A DNA stretch of 64,000 nucleotides from positions 47,644,849 through 47,708,848 of the forward strand of contig NC_134981.1 in assembly GCF_965638725.1 (NCBI RefSeq), given 5' to 3'. Both the position numbers and the translations under genes were made by a program. Below the pieces are notes generated by a model, which saw nothing but the letters and a program-made list of their open reading frames with translations, had not been told where the DNA came from and made no database searches. Positions 1 through 10,938 of the stretch are shown piece by piece. The stretch comes from Aptenodytes patagonicus. Taxonomy: Eukaryota; Chordata; Aves; Sphenisciformes; Spheniscidae. Each line of letters begins with the position of its first letter. Position 1 is the stretch's first letter.

Positions 1-257
1 TGGGCATCGGTCGGCAGGTGGTGAGCAATCGTACTGTGCATCACTTGCTTTGTGTATTATTATTATTATCATATTATTATTATTATCATCATATTATTAT
101 TATTATCATTTTATTTCAATTATTAAACTGTTTTTATCTCAACCCACGAGTTTTTCTAACTTGTGCTCTTCCAATTCTCTCCCCCATCCCACCGGGTGGG
201 GGGAGTGAGCGAGCGGCTGCGTGGTGCTTAGTTGCCGACTGAAATTAAACCACGACA
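1..257 (+). mobile_element. 3' part of an ERVL-like LTR, cut by the window edge
   Basis: This stretch matches positions from about 56660 to 56880 and 62920 to 63155, the downstream halves of the two LTRs of the ERVL-like provirus described below. Shared landmarks are the TGTGCATCACTTGC segment, an ATT/ATC-rich simple repeat at 59-112, an ATTAAA polyadenylation-type signal, the CTCTCCCCCATCCCACCGG block, and an end in ACCACGACA. The start lies outside the window, so target duplication and solo status cannot be judged. It sits in an FCHO2 intron in the sense orientation. Confidence 0.9.
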
Positions 258-1030
258 ACCGGTTTTGTCAATTATACATACACATTTCAAAAAGCCTTTG
301 CTGAGGTCTGAGTTGATTTTTATAGCTATGCATTGGAACTTTGTTGTGTAGGCACAGGCATCTGTGAAGGCTGACGCAGGCCTGGTAATTGTTTTTCTTG
401 TAAACTGGTATGCATTTCCAAGTACCTCCAAGGTACTCCCAGAATCTTTACTATGTAAACATTAGAAAACTTTGCAAAATACTTCTCCAACAATTTCTGC
501 TTGGGAATTGTAATCTTTGTTGGCTGAAATAGTTAAAGGAATGTTCAACAGTTTACTTATGTGGGGTAATATTAATGTATGTGCATTTATGTTCATATAT
601 ACTGTAACTGAATTCTTTGCATTTCTGTGACTTTTATCATACATTTTTCCATACTATAAGCATATAATAGGGAGGTTTTTTAAAGTATTGTGGTTAACAT
701 CCAATTTCTTTTGGATCTGTTGACTTCAGTTTCATCAGTAGCCATTTTAATGCAGTGTTCCTCTGTCTCATATGTATTTCCTTGTGTCTGTCCATTTACA
801 AAATGTCATACTGATAGACCTGTTTTTTTAGGCTGCTGAGCAGTGTTTTGATGGTGTGATTGTTCTGTACTATGTTTATATTTTTCTACGTGCTTTTCAA
901 GTAATACTTCAGACTCTGCTGTGACCTTGATGGTAGTAACCTCTTGTAAAAATGACAGGTGTAGTCAACCATTCTGAAATCTGTTGCTAAGCTTTTTGAA
1001 AATTAAACCTATACACTGTATGTATTCTAG
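258..1030 (+). other. FCHO2 intron, no feature seen
   Basis: AT-rich single-copy-looking sequence between the LTR and the first FCHO2 exon in the window. It ends in a usable acceptor (TATTCTAG at 1023-1030). I see no coding exon or recognisable repeat. Confidence 0.6.
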
Positions 1031-1142
1031 GTGTTTCACGCGGTCCCAGCCCTGTCAGCCTTGGAAACCAGGACACCTTGCCTGTTGCAGTAGCCCTTAC
1101 TGAATCTGTTAACGCCTACTTTAAAGGAGCAGATCCCACAAA
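1031..1142 (+). CDS. FCHO2: FCHO2 exon at the start of the mu-homology domain
   Basis: The open frame reads [20 protein letters not shown] and continues through a segment ending FKGADPTK. This matches the start of the C-terminal mu-homology domain of FCHO2, a membrane-bending F-BAR protein that nucleates clathrin-coated pits at the plasma membrane and binds cargo, Eps15 and intersectin through this domain. The acceptor is TTCTAG and the donor is AA|GTTAGT. The exon ends two bases into a codon completed by the next exon. Upstream exons (F-BAR and linker) lie outside the window. FCHO1 and SGIP1 share the domain, but this residue string and the TMEM171 neighbour favour FCHO2. Confidence 0.95.
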
Positions 1143-1790
1143 GTTAGTTAAATAGTGAACTGTTTTGAATGTAATAAGTTACAATAAGAAAACACACTGG
1201 TTCTACTTTTAATATTTTTGGGGAAAATGTATATACATTAGAAGGGGGATTTCACAGGGGTTTTTCCCCTGATATAAGTGACAGCAGTGGCTTATCACTC
1301 TCTATTGGCTTGCATCCCACTAGGAGTTCATATATCCCTGCTTTACAAAAATGTGTTCAATGAGAACACTGAAAATGAGAAGGGTTTTTATTATAGTCAG
1401 GCAGGTGCTACATGTAAATTTGAGCAGCTTAAAAGCACCTCATTCCCTCTGTCACATTGCTTGCTATGCTGCTTAGGCCTTGCCTAAGCATAGTTGTGCC
1501 ATGTTTTCAAAGCCTGAAAAATATCCACCCATACTACTGTATGCTTAACCAGCTAAACTTTTTTTTTCTTATTTCACCTGACTTCCAAGTTGAAAGTGAT
1601 AGTACATTGTCATAGTGCCACATTACCCTCATTTGAAATTGATTTTCTGTTTTGAATTCAGCTTATCAGATTGTAAAAGTGCGATTGCTTTAAAATTAGT
1701 ATTAAAACTAGTTAATGAGTTAGTTAATTAGTTAACTAGTTAAGTCAGTTAATGAGTTGCAATAAAACTGATGTTTTCATTCTCTTCTAG
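1143..1790 (+). other. FCHO2 intron with a TTAGTTAA-rich low-complexity patch
   Basis: Short intron between two FCHO2 exons. Positions 1697-1756 are a degenerate run of AGTTAATTAGTTAAC-type units just before the acceptor TCTTCTAG. Nothing else was recognised. Confidence 0.6.
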
Positions 1791-1946
1791 ATGTATTGTG
1801 AAGATCACTGGTGATATGACAGTATCATTCCCAAGTGGGATTATTAAAGTCTTCACCAGCAACCCATCTCCAGCTGTGCTCTGCTTCAGGGTAAAAAACA
1901 CAAGCAAACTAGAGCAGATTCTTCCAAATGCACAACTTGTATACAG
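1791..1946 (+). CDS. FCHO2: FCHO2 exon, mu-homology domain
   Basis: Joined to the previous exon the frame gives [21 protein letters not shown] and continues to NAQLVY, a very conserved FCHO2 segment forming early beta strands of the mu-homology domain. The acceptor is CTTCTAG (1784-1790). The donor is ATACAG|GTTTTG, a weak +3 to +6 sequence. The exon is 156 bp, enters with one base of a split codon and leaves with two. The spliced frame is open. Confidence 0.96.
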
Positions 1947-4219
1947 GTTTTGTATTTTATTTTTTTTAATATAATAGTAAACTACATGATTTGTAAAATG
2001 TGAATTGTTGTATATGTAAATCAGGATTCTCTACAGTCTTGTTGATTTGCTTATACATAATTTAATTTCCTGAACTAATCTTGTTTAGCTCAGTTTCTCA
2101 CCACTGCCACCATTAAAAATTTCAGTGATTACTGGACTTGAAACTTATGCTGAATATAACAGGAGCCATAAAAAATAGTTTGCAAATGTAGCTGTGTTTT
2201 TTACACACATTTTATAAATGAAATGGTTTAATAAACTCTTTTAAAAAAAACCCAAACATTTTTTTCTAATCAAACTACATGAACAATATAACTAATTACA
2301 GATATGGAGAAAAATTAGATGTCAAAAATAGGACACTAATATTGTCATATGGATTTCTTTATACAGTAGTAACAATGGTAAGATTAAATTATGAAACAGT
2401 AGCCTTAAATAGAAAACAAGTAGTAAGAGCTACACCTAATCTCATTTGTCAGTTACTAGTGTATTTTTTAAGCTGTATCATTTCTAGAGTAGATCAGATC
2501 CATTACATAACTGTATCTCTCAAGTGTATAGCAGCATGCTTAGGAGAATCCTTAAGAAAAAAAGCTGCTGGTTGAGTAGGATAATTGTTGAAATCACAGC
2601 ATTTGGACATCTTTTCCAGGGGGGAAAAAAAAAAGAAAACAATTGTAAAAGCAGATAATTTGTTTCAGCTGAGCAGTTTCTGTTTCATTTATTGGAGAAA
2701 TTATTTGAAAACCAGTTAAACACTTCTAGATGCTACATTTTTTAAATTACTGAAATTACTGAAATAACTTGAAATAATCAAACCGCGTGCATGCATTCTT
2801 TTGTATTTAATTTCATGTTGATCATTCATACTTAATGTAATGAATGATTCATACAAAATTAAATTTATCATTCTTTGACATGACAGTTTATAACTGAAAT
2901 GTTAGCAGAGCCATATCTGACAGTGAATTATACTGAAAAATTATATTTTGGAAAAAAGTGAATATGTCTAGTATTCTTGTCTGAGTGCTGTAACACTTTA
3001 CCTCTAATTAGAAAGGATGCATGTACTGGATATTTATGAAGTTAAACCTGTATGGTAATAATTTGACTTTTCATCATATACTGCAATGACTGTCATTTGC
3101 TTAGTATTTATAGAGATGGAACTTTTTAATTTGAGTGATATTTGTGGAGACATCAGAATTTCTGTTTTGAATTACACTTGGTTGTGGAGCAGCAGCAGGA
3201 TTTTGCTACTGGTTTCATTTGTTTAAATTTTGGAAGGCCTCTGTGATAAGTGTTTATCTATATATTTTACTGAAAATGGACAGGCTACTGGTATATAAGT
3301 CACTGTTCTAGGACATTCAAGCCATTGCAGTCATATTTACTGTGTTCCAGGTGCTCGTTTTCAGCTTTCACTCTGCATGCCTCCTTAGGGATGGATGCAG
3401 TTCCTCTATGTATCCACAGATGATCCATGGAGCTCTTTGATTCTTAAGTGATTTGAATTTTGTTTCTGAATCGGTTTTCTTAAAAGCTTCACCCTTATTA
3501 AAAAATAAACCTGATGCAACCAGAGCTGAAAATATTCTTGATCTGCAAAACACCTTTTCGTACTCCAGTAGGTCCCAACTAGGATTTTGCTTCTGCAGTC
3601 ATGTGCACTCTTACCTACATATAGAAATGATATAATAAATTGTTACTAAGATTGAATGTAACTATAAGTATCTGAGAAACAATTGTTTATAATTTGAAAA
3701 TCACTTTTAACTGAAAAAATTTTAAAAGCTTACACTCTCTATAAACACGTGCAAGTGTGGTAACACATACAGCACAAATCTTAATTCAGTGTATTAGTGA
3801 AGCTATGTCATAACAAAAACTAATTATGATTTTAGGATTTATTCCAAATTGGATAACATTCCTTTTCAAAGACCGCTTTCATCCCCACCTTCCACACATT
3901 CTCACGGCACCCGATTGTATTAAAATTGTGTTTTATTAAATGTAAAATCCAAATTCGGCATTAAATCCATCTTGTGATGCAGATCATCAGTGGAGGAAAC
4001 TCACTGCTCCACAACCTGGAAGGAGAATTTTTACCAGGTGCAACAAGCAGTTAATTTGTCTTAATATTTAGGAAGGTACAATTATGTGTTATAAAGCATT
4101 AGAACAAATTCTTGCTTGAAATAGTGAAGAAGGGGAAAGATCTAGTCTTAATTTTTAGACTTCTGAAATAATAAAACTCAGTGTTGCCTTCTGATTCCTA
4201 CCTTTCTTTTTCTTTGTAG
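1947..4219 (+). other. FCHO2 intron, no feature seen
   Basis: 2.3 kb of AT-rich intronic DNA. I found no LTR or young CR1 in it. It ends with the acceptor TTTGTAG before the next exon. Confidence 0.6.
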
Positions 4220-4352
4220 TGATCAGTCACAAAGTGACTCCAGTACTAAGGATTTTTGGATAAACATGCAAGCTATAACTGTCTACCTCAAGAAATTATC
4301 AGAGCAGAATCCATCTGCATCCTATTATAATGTGGATGTTTTAAAGTATCAG
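4220..4352 (+). CDS. FCHO2: FCHO2 exon, mu-homology domain
   Basis: Continuing the split codon, the frame reads [20 protein letters not shown] and then [20 protein letters not shown] to LKYQ, matching FCHO2. The acceptor TTTGTAG ends at 4219 and the donor is CAG|GTAAAC. The exon ends exactly on a codon boundary (phase 0). The following intron is large (6.4 kb) because of nested retrotransposons. Confidence 0.96.
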
Positions 4353-4789
4353 GTAAACACTTTTTTCCCTTTGGAATTTTTTAAGGAACTCTGGCAGATT
4401 TCATATCTATACAGAAATTATAAGAATTGTTTTTTGCCTGCTTGCATGCAGATGAACTGTCATCCCTCATCTAGGCCAATTCTGGGTATGTCACTGTTTC
4501 CAATGCATAGGCTCTGCCCAGGCTGAGTGCATTTGTGTTATGCCTTCATGTCATTCCCTGTTCATTCATGACCTGTTTCAGCTTGCTCACACTTCAGTCC
4601 AATTCATGTGTGCAAGCTTCAAACACTGCTTCTTTAGGTATTTGTTAACAAAGTTAAGTTTTCCTTGAATTTAGGGGGTTTGGTGGGGGTTTGAGTTTGT
4701 AATTATATTGTATTTTGATTTTGTATTTGCATAATTTTTGGATGCTGTAGCTAATCAACTGTAATATATGAGAACACATGATGTTCTCG

Positions 4790-5170
4790 CCTCTCGCAAT
4801 ATAATGGAACAACTCATCCTGGAAACCATTTACAGGAAAATGAAGGACAAGAAGGTCATCAGGAGTAGCCAGCATGGATTCACCAAGGGGAAGTCATGCT
4901 TGACCAACTTGATAAACTTTTATGATGAAATGACTGGCCTGGTAGATGAGGGGAGAGCAGTGGATATTGTCTGCCTAGCCTTCAGGAAGGCCTTTGGCAC
5001 TGTCTCCCATAAGATCCTCATAGAGAAGCTGATGAAGTATGGGCTGGATGAGCAGACAGTGAGGTGGGGTGAAAACTGGCTGAACAGCCAGGCCCAGAGG
5101 GTGATGGTCAGTGGCATGAGGTCTAGTTGGAGGCCAGTAACTAGCCAGTGTACCCCGGGGATCAATACTG
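4790..5170 (+). mobile_element. Old CR1 LINE, first segment (reverse transcriptase part)
   Basis: The + strand translates to a decayed CR1 reverse transcriptase, with SQHGFTKGKSCLTNLINFYD, an AFRKAFGTVSH motif and SSWRPVTS near 5130. It stops abruptly at GATCAATACTG (5170), just where CR1 normally continues into the segment found again at 8209. This element was therefore split by the young CR1 at 5171-8208. Confidence 0.85.
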
Positions 5171-8100
5171 TGTTTGATATACTGCTGGTGACAGACGGAG
5201 TTCAGCTGTCTCACAGGGGGAAAAGGATCATGGCTCATGAATTGGCAGGGCTCATTGAGAGGGCTTTAAACTAGGTTCGAAGGGGGAAGGGGATAAAACC
5301 AGGCTCACTAGAAATGAGCCTAGGGGCGGCGTGCCGATGCCGGGGGCGAAATCGATAGCCCAGCTCAAGTGCATCTACACCAATGCACGCAGCATGGGCG
5401 GCAAGCAGGAGGAGCTGGAAGCCATTGTGCAGCGGGAGAGATATGACTTAGTCGCCATCACAGAAACATGGTGGGGTGACTCTCATGACTGGAGTGCTGC
5501 AATGGATGGCTATAGACTCTTCAGAAGGGACAGGCGAGGAAGGAGAGGCGGTGGGGTGGCCCTGTATGTTAGGGAGTGTTTCGATTGTATAGAGCTCAAC
5601 GATTGTGATGATGATATGGTCGAGTGTTTATGGGTAAGGATGAGGGGGAAGGCCAACGAGGCAGATATCCTGCTGGGAGTCTGTTATAGACCACCCAACC
5701 AGGATGAAGGGGCGGATGAAGCATTCTACAAGCGGCTGGCAGAAGTCTCTCAATCGCTAGCCCTTGTTCTCGTGGGGGACTTCAACTTCCCGGACGTCTG
5801 CTGGAAATACAACACGGCAGAGAGGAAGCAGTCTAGGAGGTTCCTGGAGTGTGTGGAAGACAACTTCCTGACACAGCTGGTAAGTGAGCCTACCAGGGGA
5901 GGTGCCTCGCTCGACCTGCTGTTTACAAACAGAGAAGGACTGGTGGGAGATGTGGTGGTCGGAGGCCGTCTTGGGCTTAGCGACCATGAAATGGTAGAAT
6001 TCTCCATTCTTGGTGAAGTAAGGAGGGGGGCCAGCAAAACCGCAACCATGGACTTCCGGAGGGCAGACTTTGGCCTGTTCAGGACGTTGGTTGAGAGAGT
6101 CCCTTGGGAGACGGTCCTGAAGGGCAAAGGGGTCCAGGAAGGCTGGACAATCTTCAAGAAGGAAGTCTTAAAGGCGCAGGAGCAGGCTGTCCCTGTACGC
6201 CGTAAGAAGAACGGGCGGGGAAGACGACCGGCCTGGCTGAACGGGGAGCTCTTGCTGGGACTCAGGAAAAAAAGGAGAGTTTACCGCTTGTGGAAGAAGG
6301 GGCAGGCGACTCAAGAAGAGTACAGGGATCTCGTTAGGTCGTGCAGAGAGGAAATGAGAAAGGCAAAAGCCCAGCTAGAACGCAATCTGGCCGCTGTCGT
6401 TAGAGACAACAAAAAAAGTTTTTACAAATATATTAATGACAAGAAGAGAGCCAAGGAGAATCTCCATCCTTTATTGGATGCAGGGGGGAACATTGTCACT
6501 GAGGATGAGGAAAAGGCTGAGGTACTCAATGCCTTCTTTGCCTCAGTCTTTAACAGGCAGACCAGTTATCCTCAGGGTACTCGGCCCCCTGAGCTGGAAG
6601 ACAGGGATGGCGAGCAGGATGAACCCCCCACAATCCAAGAGGAAGCAGTCAATGACCTGCTACGCCACCTGGACGCTCACAAGTCTATGGGGCCGGATGG
6701 GATCCACCCGAGAGTGCTGAGGGAGCTGGCGGAGGTGCTCGCCAAGCCACTCTCCATCATTTATCAGCAGTCCTGGTTGACGGGGGAGGTCCCGGACGAC
6801 TGGAGGCTTGCCAATGTGACGCCTATCTACAAGAAGGGCTGGAAGGAGGATCCGGGGAACTCCAGGCCTGTCAGCCTGACCTCGGTGCCGGGGAAGATTA
6901 TGGAGCGGTTCATCTTGAGGGCGCTCACAAGGCATGAGCGGGACAACCAGGGGATCCGGCCTAGCCAGCACGGATTCATGAGAGGCAGGTCCTGCTTGAC
7001 CAACCTGATCTCCTTCTATGACCAGGTGACCCGCCTAGTGGATGAGGGAAAGGCTGTGGATGTGGTCTACCTGGACTTCAGGAAGGCCTTTGACACCGTC
7101 TCCCACAGCATTCTCCTAGAGAAGCTGGCGGCTCACGGCTTAGACAGGTGTACTCTGCGCTGGGTCAAAAACTGGCTGGACGGCCGGGCCCAGAGAGTTG
7201 TGGTGAATGGAGTTCAATCCAGTTGGCGGCCGGTCACGAGCGGTGTTCCCCAGGGCTCAGTACTGGGGCCGGTCTTGTTTAATATCTTTATCGATGATCT
7301 GGATGAGGGGATTGAGTGCACCCTCAGTAAGTTTGCAGACGACACCAAGTTGGGCGGGAGTGTTGATCTGCTCGAGGGTAGGAAGGCTCTGCAGAGGGAC
7401 CTGGACAGGCTGGATGGATGGGCCGAGGCCAACTGTATGAGATTCAACAAGGCCAAGTGCCGGGTCCTGCACTTCGGCCACAACAACCCCATGCAGCGCT
7501 ACAGGCTTGGGGAAGAGTGGCTGGAAAGCTGCCTGGCGGAAAAGGACCTGGGGGTGCTGGTTGACAGCCGGCTGAACATGAGCCGGCAGTGTGCCCAGGC
7601 GGCCAAGAAGGCCAATGGCATCCTGGCCTGTATCAGAAATAGTGTGGCCAGTAGTAGGGAAGTGATGGTCCCCCTGTACTCGGCACTGGTAAGGCCGCAC
7701 CTCGAATACTGTGTTCAGTTTTGGGCCCCTCACTACAAGAAGGACGTTGAGGTGCTGGAGCATGTCCGGAGAAGGGCAACGAAGCTGGTGAAGGGTCTGG
7801 AGAACAAGTCTTATGAGGAGCGGCTGAGGGAACTGGGGTTGTTTAGCCTGGAGAAAAGGAGGCTGAGGGGAGACCTCATCGCTCTCTACAACTACCTGAA
7901 AGGAGGTTGTAGTGAGGTGGGTGTCGGTCTCTTCTCCCAAGTAACTAGCAATAGGACAAGAGGAAACGGCCTCAAGTTGCGGCAGGGGAGGTTTAGATTG
8001 GATGTGAGGAAAAATTTCTTTCCTGAAAGAGTGGTTAAACATTGGAACAGGCTGCCCAGGGAAGTGGTGGAGTCCCCATCCCTGGAGGTATTTAAAAGAC

Positions 8101-8208
8101 GTGTAGATGAGGCACTTAGGGACATGGTTTAGTGGACATGGTAGTGTTGGGTTGACGGTTGGACTCGATGATCTTAGAGGTCTTTTCCAACCTCAGTGAT
8201 TCTATGAT
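5171..8208 (+). mobile_element. Near-full-length young CR1 LINE
   Basis: The element has a GC-richer 5' leader (about 5171-5336), an uninterrupted ORF2, and a 3' end that reads ACTCGATGATCTTAGAGGTC and closes with TTCTATGAT, the usual CR1 terminus. It lies inside an older CR1. The lack of frameshifts over 2.8 kb, unlike every other CR1 in the window, marks it as young. I do not see an ORF1, which full CR1 elements carry, so the 5' end is probably truncated. No clear target duplication is visible, as is usual for CR1. Confidence 0.9.
5337..8132 (+). CDS. CR1 ORF2: endonuclease and reverse transcriptase, uninterrupted
   Basis: The ORF is 931 aa from the first ATG. It encodes the enzyme that nicks target DNA and copies CR1 RNA in place (target-primed reverse transcription). 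The N-terminal APE-type endonuclease shows ITETWW at residues 41-46, VGDFNFP near 146-152 and SDH at 215-217. The reverse transcriptase shows the [14 protein letters not shown] block, [16 protein letters not shown] and the catalytic FADD at 666-669, followed by the CR1 C-terminal domain ending in EALRDMV. All of these catalytic signatures are present and there is no stop or frame break. It lies in an FCHO2 intron in the sense orientation. Whether it is expressed or active cannot be told from sequence. Confidence 0.93.
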   Translation: MPGAKSIAQLKCIYTNARSMGGKQEELEAIVQRERYDLVAITETWWGDSHDWSAAMDGYRLFRRDRRGRRGGGVALYVRECFDCIELNDCDDDMVECLWVRMRGKANEADILLGVCYRPPNQDEGADEAFYKRLAEVSQSLALVLVGDFNFPDVCWKYNTAERKQSRRFLECVEDNFLTQLVSEPTRGGASLDLLFTNREGLVGDVVVGGRLGLSDHEMVEFSILGEVRRGASKTATMDFRRADFGLFRTLVERVPWETVLKGKGVQEGWTIFKKEVLKAQEQAVPVRRKKNGRGRRPAWLNGELLLGLRKKRRVYRLWKKGQATQEEYRDLVRSCREEMRKAKAQLERNLAAVVRDNKKSFYKYINDKKRAKENLHPLLDAGGNIVTEDEEKAEVLNAFFASVFNRQTSYPQGTRPPELEDRDGEQDEPPTIQEEAVNDLLRHLDAHKSMGPDGIHPRVLRELAEVLAKPLSIIYQQSWLTGEVPDDWRLANVTPIYKKGWKEDPGNSRPVSLTSVPGKIMERFILRALTRHERDNQGIRPSQHGFMRGRSCLTNLISFYDQVTRLVDEGKAVDVVYLDFRKAFDTVSHSILLEKLAAHGLDRCTLRWVKNWLDGRAQRVVVNGVQSSWRPVTSGVPQGSVLGPVLFNIFIDDLDEGIECTLSKFADDTKLGGSVDLLEGRKALQRDLDRLDGWAEANCMRFNKAKCRVLHFGHNNPMQRYRLGEEWLESCLAEKDLGVLVDSRLNMSRQCAQAAKKANGILACIRNSVASSREVMVPLYSALVRPHLEYCVQFWAPHYKKDVEVLEHVRRRATKLVKGLENKSYEERLRELGLFSLEKRRLRGDLIALYNYLKGGCSEVGVGLFSQVTSNRTRGNGLKLRQGRFRLDVRKNFFPERVVKHWNRLPREVVESPSLEVFKRRVDEALRDMV

Positions 8209-8521
8209 CCTGTTCAACATCTTCATTAAAGATCTGGATGAGGGGGCAGGGTGTACCCTCATCATGTTTGCTGATGACGCCAAACTGGGAGGACTGGCTG
8301 ATAGGCCAGAGGGTTGTGCTGCCATCCAGAGGGACCTTGACAGGCTGGAGAAATGGGCTGACAGCAACCTCATGTAGTTCAACAAGGGGAAGTGCAAAGT
8401 CCTGCACCAGGGGAGGAATAACCCCAGGCACCAGTATATGCTGGGGACCACCCAGCTGGAAAGCAGCTTGGCAGAAGAGGCCCTGGGGGTCCTGGTGGAC
8501 ACCAGGTTGAACATGAGCCAG
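8209..8521 (+). mobile_element. Old CR1 LINE, second segment
   Basis: Resumes the old CR1 broken at 5170: CCTGTTCAACATCTTCATTA, then a decayed FADDAKLGG motif region and [12 protein letters not shown], then a stop. It runs up to ATGAGCCAG, where a solo LTR interrupts it. The last five bases, GCCAG (8517-8521), are one copy of the LTR target duplication. Confidence 0.88.
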
Positions 8522-9119
8522 TGTGCTGGTTTTGGCTGGGATAGAGTTAGTTTTCTTCGCAGTAGCTAGTATGGGGCTCTGTTTTGGATTTGTGATGAAA
8601 ACAGTGTTGATAACACAGGGATGTTTTCGTTACTGCTGAGCAGTGCTTACACACAGTCAAGGCCTTTTCTGCTTCTCACCCCACCCCACCAGCAAGTAGT
8701 AGGCTGGAGGTGCACAAGAAGCTGGGAGGGGACACAGCCGGGACAGCTGACCCCAACTGACCAAAGGGCTATTCCATACCATGTGACGTCATGCTCAGCA
8801 TATAAAGCTGGGGAAAGAATGAGGAAGGGGGGACGTTTGGAGTGATGGCGTTTGTCTTCCCAAGTCACCGTTACACGTGATGGAGCCCTGCTTTCCTGGA
8901 GATGGCTGAACACCTGCCTGCCGATGGGAAGCAGTGAATGAATTCCTTGTTCTGCTTTGCTTGCGTGCGCGGCTTTTGCTTTCCCTATTAAACTGTCTTT
9001 ATCTCAACCCACAAGTTTTCTCACTTTTACTCTTCTGATTCTCTCCCCCATCCCACTGGAGGGGGAGTGAGCGAGTGGCTGGGTGGTGCTTAGTTGCCGG
9101 CTGGGGTTAAACCACAACA
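8522..9119 (+). mobile_element. Solo LTR of an ERVL-like retrovirus
   Basis: A 598-bp LTR running from TGTGCTGGTTTTGGCTGGGA to TTAAACCACAACA. It is flanked by GCCAG at 8517-8521 and 9120-9124, a 5-bp target duplication. Inside are a perfect CRE palindrome TGACGTCA at 8784-8791, a TATAAA box at 8801-8806 and an ATTAAA signal at 8987-8992. It is closest to the LTR at 28356-28950. Recombination between two LTRs of a former provirus would explain the solo state. Confidence 0.93.
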
Positions 9120-9760
9120 GCCAGCAATGTGCCCTTGCAGCAAAGGCAGCTAATGGTATCCTGGGCTGCATTAGGCACAGTATTGCCAGCAGGTCAAGGG
9201 GGGTGATCCTTCCCCTCTACTCAGCACTGGTGAGACCACATGTGTAGTACTGTGTCCAGTTCTGGGCTTCTCAGTACAAGAGAGATATAGACATACTGGA
9301 GAGAGTCCAGCACAGGGCCACGAGGATGATGAAGGGACTGGAGCCTCTCTCCTATGAGGAAAGGCTGAGAGAGCTGGGACTGTTCAGCCTGGAGAAGAGA
9401 AGGCCCATGGGGGGGATCTCATCCATGTGTATAAATACCTGAAGGGAGGGTGCAAAGAAGACTGAGCCAGGCTCTTTTCTGTGGTGCCCAGTGACAGGAC
9501 AAGAGGCAATGGGCACAAAATGAAACACAGGAGGTTCCCTCTGAACATCAGGAAACACTTTTTCAGTGAGGGTGACCAAGCACTGGAACAGGTTGTCCAG
9601 GGAGGTGGTGGAGTCTCCCTCCTTGGAGATATTCAAAAGCCATCTGAACATGGTCCAGGGCAACCAGCTCTAGGTGATCCTGCTTGAGCAGGGGGGTTGG
9701 ACCAAATGACCTCCAGAGGTCCCTTCCAACCTCAACCATTCTGTGAATCTGTGAGATGTT
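9120..9760 (+). mobile_element. Old CR1 LINE, third segment with 3' end
   Basis: Continues the CR1 after the LTR (AATGTGCCCTTGCAGCAAAG onward), through the conserved CR1 C-terminal coding region, now full of stops, to a 3' end reading TGACCTCCAGAGGTCCCTTC and a short ATTCTGTGAA-type tail. Together with 4790-5170 and 8209-8521 it makes one older CR1 interrupted twice. Confidence 0.88.
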
Positions 9761-10738
9761 CTGGCTGTCAACAAAAAATCTTCATGAAAATTCAAGACAG
9801 ACTCTCCTCAAAAGGGAGAACAGGGATTTGCTAGGCCTGCATTGAGATAGTTGAACATCTGAGCCAACTGTCTCTACATCAAAAAACAAAAGAACCTATC
9901 AGTGCAGCTATTAATATCATTGTAGCTTTCCACATCCTCCCAATATAGTTTAAAATCTTGCATACTGAATCTATAAAAAGCATGTTAGGTACATAGATAA
10001 TTCCCGAGAAAGATGGAAGGAACAGAACATATCTTTGGATTGCAGAAATGAGTACTGTGGAAGAATGAGATCTATTTAAGATCTTTACTGTTGGGGAAAA
10101 ATGAGGCAGTGGCATGCGGAAGCCCTGGCAGATAGAAAGGGTTCTGGGCTGCCAAGGAAAGGCGAGAGGGGACGCTGGGGCATAGAAGGTTCCTCAAGTA
10201 GACTAGGAAGGTGGTAGAGGTGCAGCAGGGCAGTAGCACAAGCTCAGCTACAGAAGCAGCAGCATCCAACCCTCCTGCAGCAGGAAAATAATGCATTTAA
10301 TAGGTAAGAACTGTTTTGCTGGCTGCCTGTCCAATGACAGGTATTGCCCTCTGCTGCTGGCTGTTTGGGCAGCTGAATTGGTATGGCACACAACTGCTAA
10401 GGATGAAGTCATTTTGCTGCAAGCATGTTTCTCGTGTGAGGCAGAACACAAGACTAAAACAAAACTGTTTTGACTTATGAAAGCCAGAACGGGAAGGAGC
10501 CTCATGGGCCAGAGGGAGTTTAAACCTTTTTTTAATTATTTTAATTTAAAATTAAAAGAACAGGAATTACTTTAGGCTACAACAGTCTTCAGAATTCTGA
10601 GATTAAGGGCTCAGAGGTCAATTGTTCTTTTGGTCTTTTGTCAGGATTTAGAGTTATACTCGTTACCATCATTCCCTAATTCTGCCCAAAAGGGGAATAT
10701 TTTAATTAAGCTGCTTTCAATGGTTTATTCTTTTACAG
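9761..10738 (+). other. FCHO2 intron, no feature seen
   Basis: Single-copy-looking intronic sequence between the CR1 nest and the next exon, ending in the acceptor TTTTACAG. Confidence 0.6.
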
Positions 10739-10938
10739 GTATCTTCAAATGGCATCCAGTCCACTCCCTTGAATCTTGCAACTTACTGGAAATGTAATGC
10801 TAGCACTACTGATGTGAGAGTGGATTATAAGTACAATCCAGAGTCTATGAATGTGCCTAGTATGCTGTCTAATGTCCAGGTTGTGGTACCAGTAGATGGA
10901 GGAGTAACAAACATGCAATCACTTCCACCTGCAAAATG
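10739..10938 (+). CDS. FCHO2: FCHO2 exon, mu-homology domain
   Basis: The frame reads [20 protein letters not shown], then a segment with [13 protein letters not shown], then [20 protein letters not shown]. This is the middle of the FCHO2 mu-homology domain. The acceptor is TTTTACAG (to 10738) and the donor is AAATG|GTAATA. The exon is 200 bp, starts in phase 0 and leaves two bases of the Trp codon. Confidence 0.97.

Noticed and set aside
7257-8042. Long minus-strand ORF of 261 codons opposite CR1 ORF2 (similar ORFs at 25199-26071 and 54124-54912)
   Set aside because: These are mirror frames of the CR1 coding strand with no domain of their own. They recur because the CR1 copies are alike and GC-rich.
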